Positions 14,766 to 16,045 of a DNA stretch of 16,045 bases are shown here, in pieces. This DNA is from an uncultured Peptococcaceae bacterium. Lineage in GTDB: Bacteria; Bacillota; Desulfotomaculia; Desulfotomaculales; Desulfocucumaceae. Each line of letters starts with the position of its first letter. Positions within the stretch are counted from its first letter, which is position 1. The position numbers were made by a program, and so were the translations under genes. The DNA is taken from contig CATZDY010000060.1 of the NCBI GenBank assembly GCA_958417755.1, positions 1 through 16,045 of the forward strand. The letters are read 5' to 3'. The notes under the pieces were generated by a model. It saw only the letters and a list, made by a program, of their open reading frames with translations. It made no database searches and was not told the origin of the DNA.

Positions 14766-15506
14766 TCAAATTACCTCCAAACCATAGCTCCTACAGAGTG
14801 CTTTTAATCCGTCTTGATATCCTCCCCCAACAGCACTAAGCTTCCACTGTCCTTGATAGCGGTAAAATTCAAAGGCCACCACTGCTTTTTCATTCTTTAG
14901 ATCCCTTGGGGCAAAATACAAAGGAGAATTCTTACTTGATTGCATGGTAATCATAAGAGAATGTATTTTGGAAAAATCATCCTCCGGATTATCCCCATAA
15001 ATCGCATAAACTACCACAACCCGTTTCACTGCAGAGGACAGCTTATGCACATCCACTTCTACAGTTTTTTGATTTTCTGGCCAATATCTGATGGCACCGC
15101 CTTGGGCTATTTGATTGCCAAAAAAGACAAAATCCTTCTCCCGGGTTATCTTTTCGTCTTCACCTAGCACAAAAACATAGGGATCAACCTCCATTGCCGC
15201 TCCATTGGCTTCATAAAACAACGTCATTTGAATTCTACCTGTCATACAATCATCTAATTTTAACTTTTGTCCTTTTATCAATAGACTTGCAGGATCAGGT
15301 TTAAAGGATGGGGTAGTAAACATTGCTGGCAAACTTGAACCTGCGGATTGGCAAGGTAATGGCAACTTACTATTTTCTGAACTCATCAAAGAATGGGCAA
15401 CAGGCCTATCCTGTACTGCAAACAAAGGACCTTTTTCTTCAAAATTCCCCTTCATTCCAGTTTTTCCAGCAATATAAATCCTGTGCACCAAACGGGAAAT
15501 AACCAA
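14766..15506 (-). CDS. TerD-domain protein with N-terminal extension
   Basis: The C-terminal 170 residues form a TerD domain, a calcium-binding beta-sandwich found in tellurium-resistance and chemical-stress operons. Landmarks are SLLIKGQKLKLD at about 74-85, EVDPYVFVLGED with the acidic site, DFVFFGN, VEVDVHKLSSAVKRVVVVYAIY, and EFYRYQGQWKLSAVGGGYQDGL near the end. The usual acidic DLDAS motif reads EVDPY, so calcium binding may be altered. About 75 residues precede the domain, a low-complexity Ser/Pro-rich linker plus a basic segment, with no membrane helix. The start is uncertain: TTG at 15506 has GGAG five bases upstream, while the longest frame begins at GTG 15521 with no site and lies eight bases after the previous stop. 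It likely senses or scaffolds stress for the enzymes encoded next, but that is inference. Confidence 0.87.
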   Translation of the reverse strand: MVISRLVHRIYIAGKTGMKGNFEEKGPLFAVQDRPVAHSLMSSENSKLPLPCQSAGSSLPAMFTTPSFKPDPASLLIKGQKLKLDDCMTGRIQMTLFYEANGAAMEVDPYVFVLGEDEKITREKDFVFFGNQIAQGGAIRYWPENQKTVEVDVHKLSSAVKRVVVVYAIYGDNPEDDFSKIHSLMITMQSSKNSPLYFAPRDLKNEKAVVAFEFYRYQGQWKLSAVGGGYQDGLKALCRSYGLEVI

Positions 15507-15529
15507 CAGTTCTCCATACACACATATTT

Positions 15530-16027
15530 TCAGGCAAAGCTTCCATATAGAAGAGAAACCTTATGTTTGCCTGGACTTAAAGCAACAGGATGTATCCGAA
15601 GTCCGTCTATGCGGGAAACCAAAGTAACAGAAACCGGTACTTCCATCTCAAAATAAAAGGAAGCTTCTTGATGGGCTGGAAAACACCCACAATCCAACAT
15701 TCTAGGAAGTTGCCATTGTCCCTCTTCCCCTAAAATTCCTTGCACAGGGCCATTGACTGCTACATCTTCCATATTGATTGTTGTTGGGGCCTGTAAACAA
15801 ATTTCATGGGGGGCTTGTTTCATGGTTTCAATACGCAGATTTTTTAAAGTAACCTGCTGGGATTCTACCACCAAAACAGGGCCTTTTTTCGCCCATAAAA
15901 CAGTATTGTGGCCCATAATCATACAGGGTTTACGAATATAAAAGGGGCCTTGGAACTCCCCGCAGGGGAGGTCAACAAGGCTGTTTTGTGGACATTGATC
16001 AAAAAGCTGCTGAATTATCCTATCCAT
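15530..16027 (-). CDS. Unrecognised 165-aa protein opening the Ter-type operon, possibly beta-helical
   Basis: I do not recognise a family. The first 75 residues read like rungs of a right-handed beta-helix (short alternating beta strands with turns: GEFQGPFYIRKPCMIMGHN, VLWAKKGPVLVVES, VTLKNLRIE). The last 50 residues (ASFYFEMEVPVSVTLVSRID, then GKHKVSLLYGS) look like a separate small beta domain. Five cysteines include the pair CGC at 113-115. There is no signal peptide, so it should be cytoplasmic. The ATG at 16027 has AGGAG nine bases upstream, making this a complete gene. Its stop is 8 bases before the longest TerD frame and 24 bases before the preferred start, so the two genes are cotranscribed and may work as partners. 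It may be first in the operon or follow genes right of the window. Confidence 0.75.
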   Translation of the reverse strand: MDRIIQQLFDQCPQNSLVDLPCGEFQGPFYIRKPCMIMGHNTVLWAKKGPVLVVESQQVTLKNLRIETMKQAPHEICLQAPTTINMEDVAVNGPVQGILGEEGQWQLPRMLDCGCFPAHQEASFYFEMEVPVSVTLVSRIDGLRIHPVALSPGKHKVSLLYGSFA

Positions 16028-16045
16028 CTTAGCCGGCTCCTAAGA

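Noticed and set aside
15506..15540. Frameshift joining the orphan beta-rich gene and terD into one gene
   Set aside because: The upstream protein ends at a natural stop and the downstream frame has its own GGAG-TTG start, so two genes are more likely.

Overview
The window looks like a chromosomal piece of an endospore-forming, low-GC Firmicute, most likely a member of the Clostridia. The reasons are a complete cotJABC spore-coat operon, strong AGGAGG-type ribosome binding sites, several TTG and GTG starts, an S-box (SAM-I) riboswitch ahead of a methionine transporter, and AT-rich intergenic DNA. No phage, insertion sequence, tRNA, rRNA or CRISPR was seen. Genus cannot be decided from the sequence alone.

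Layout. (1) Positions 1-571: the C-terminal two thirds of endonuclease IV (nfo), cut by the window edge. (2) 600-1229, minus: an unrecognised lipoprotein. (3) 1616-4379, minus: a methionine uptake unit, read as promoter, SAM-I riboswitch with terminator, metN, metI, metQ, final hairpin. (4) 4511-5341, minus: a DUF368 membrane protein of the family linked to undecaprenyl-phosphate recycling. (5) 5576-6461, plus: two small genes, one a free-standing C-terminal domain of an AMP-forming acyl-CoA synthetase, the other unrecognised. (6) 6458-9001, minus: a long-form alpha-glucan phosphorylase. (7) 9282-10514, plus: cotJA, cotJB, cotJC and a strong terminator. (8) 10671-16027, minus: a tightly packed six-gene operon that runs to the right edge.

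The last operon is the most notable part. In transcription order it encodes an unrecognised, possibly beta-helical protein, a TerD-domain protein with an N-terminal extension, a CitE/HpcH-like C-C bond lyase, a phosphoribosyltransferase fused to a TRSP domain, a second phosphoribosyltransferase-like protein fused to a PELOTA-type RNA-binding domain (the 'StiP' family), and a HAD phosphatase. This set matches the biosynthetic arm of the Ter (tellurium/chemical stress) systems described by comparative genomics, in which the two PRTases, the lyase and the phosphatase are predicted to make or process a nucleoside-like metabolite. The metabolite has not been established, to my knowledge. Other usual partners (ATP-grasp, TerB, TerC) are not in the window and may lie further right.

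All starts were chosen from visible Shine-Dalgarno sequences, so several differ from the longest open frame. Family assignments rest on motifs read by eye.
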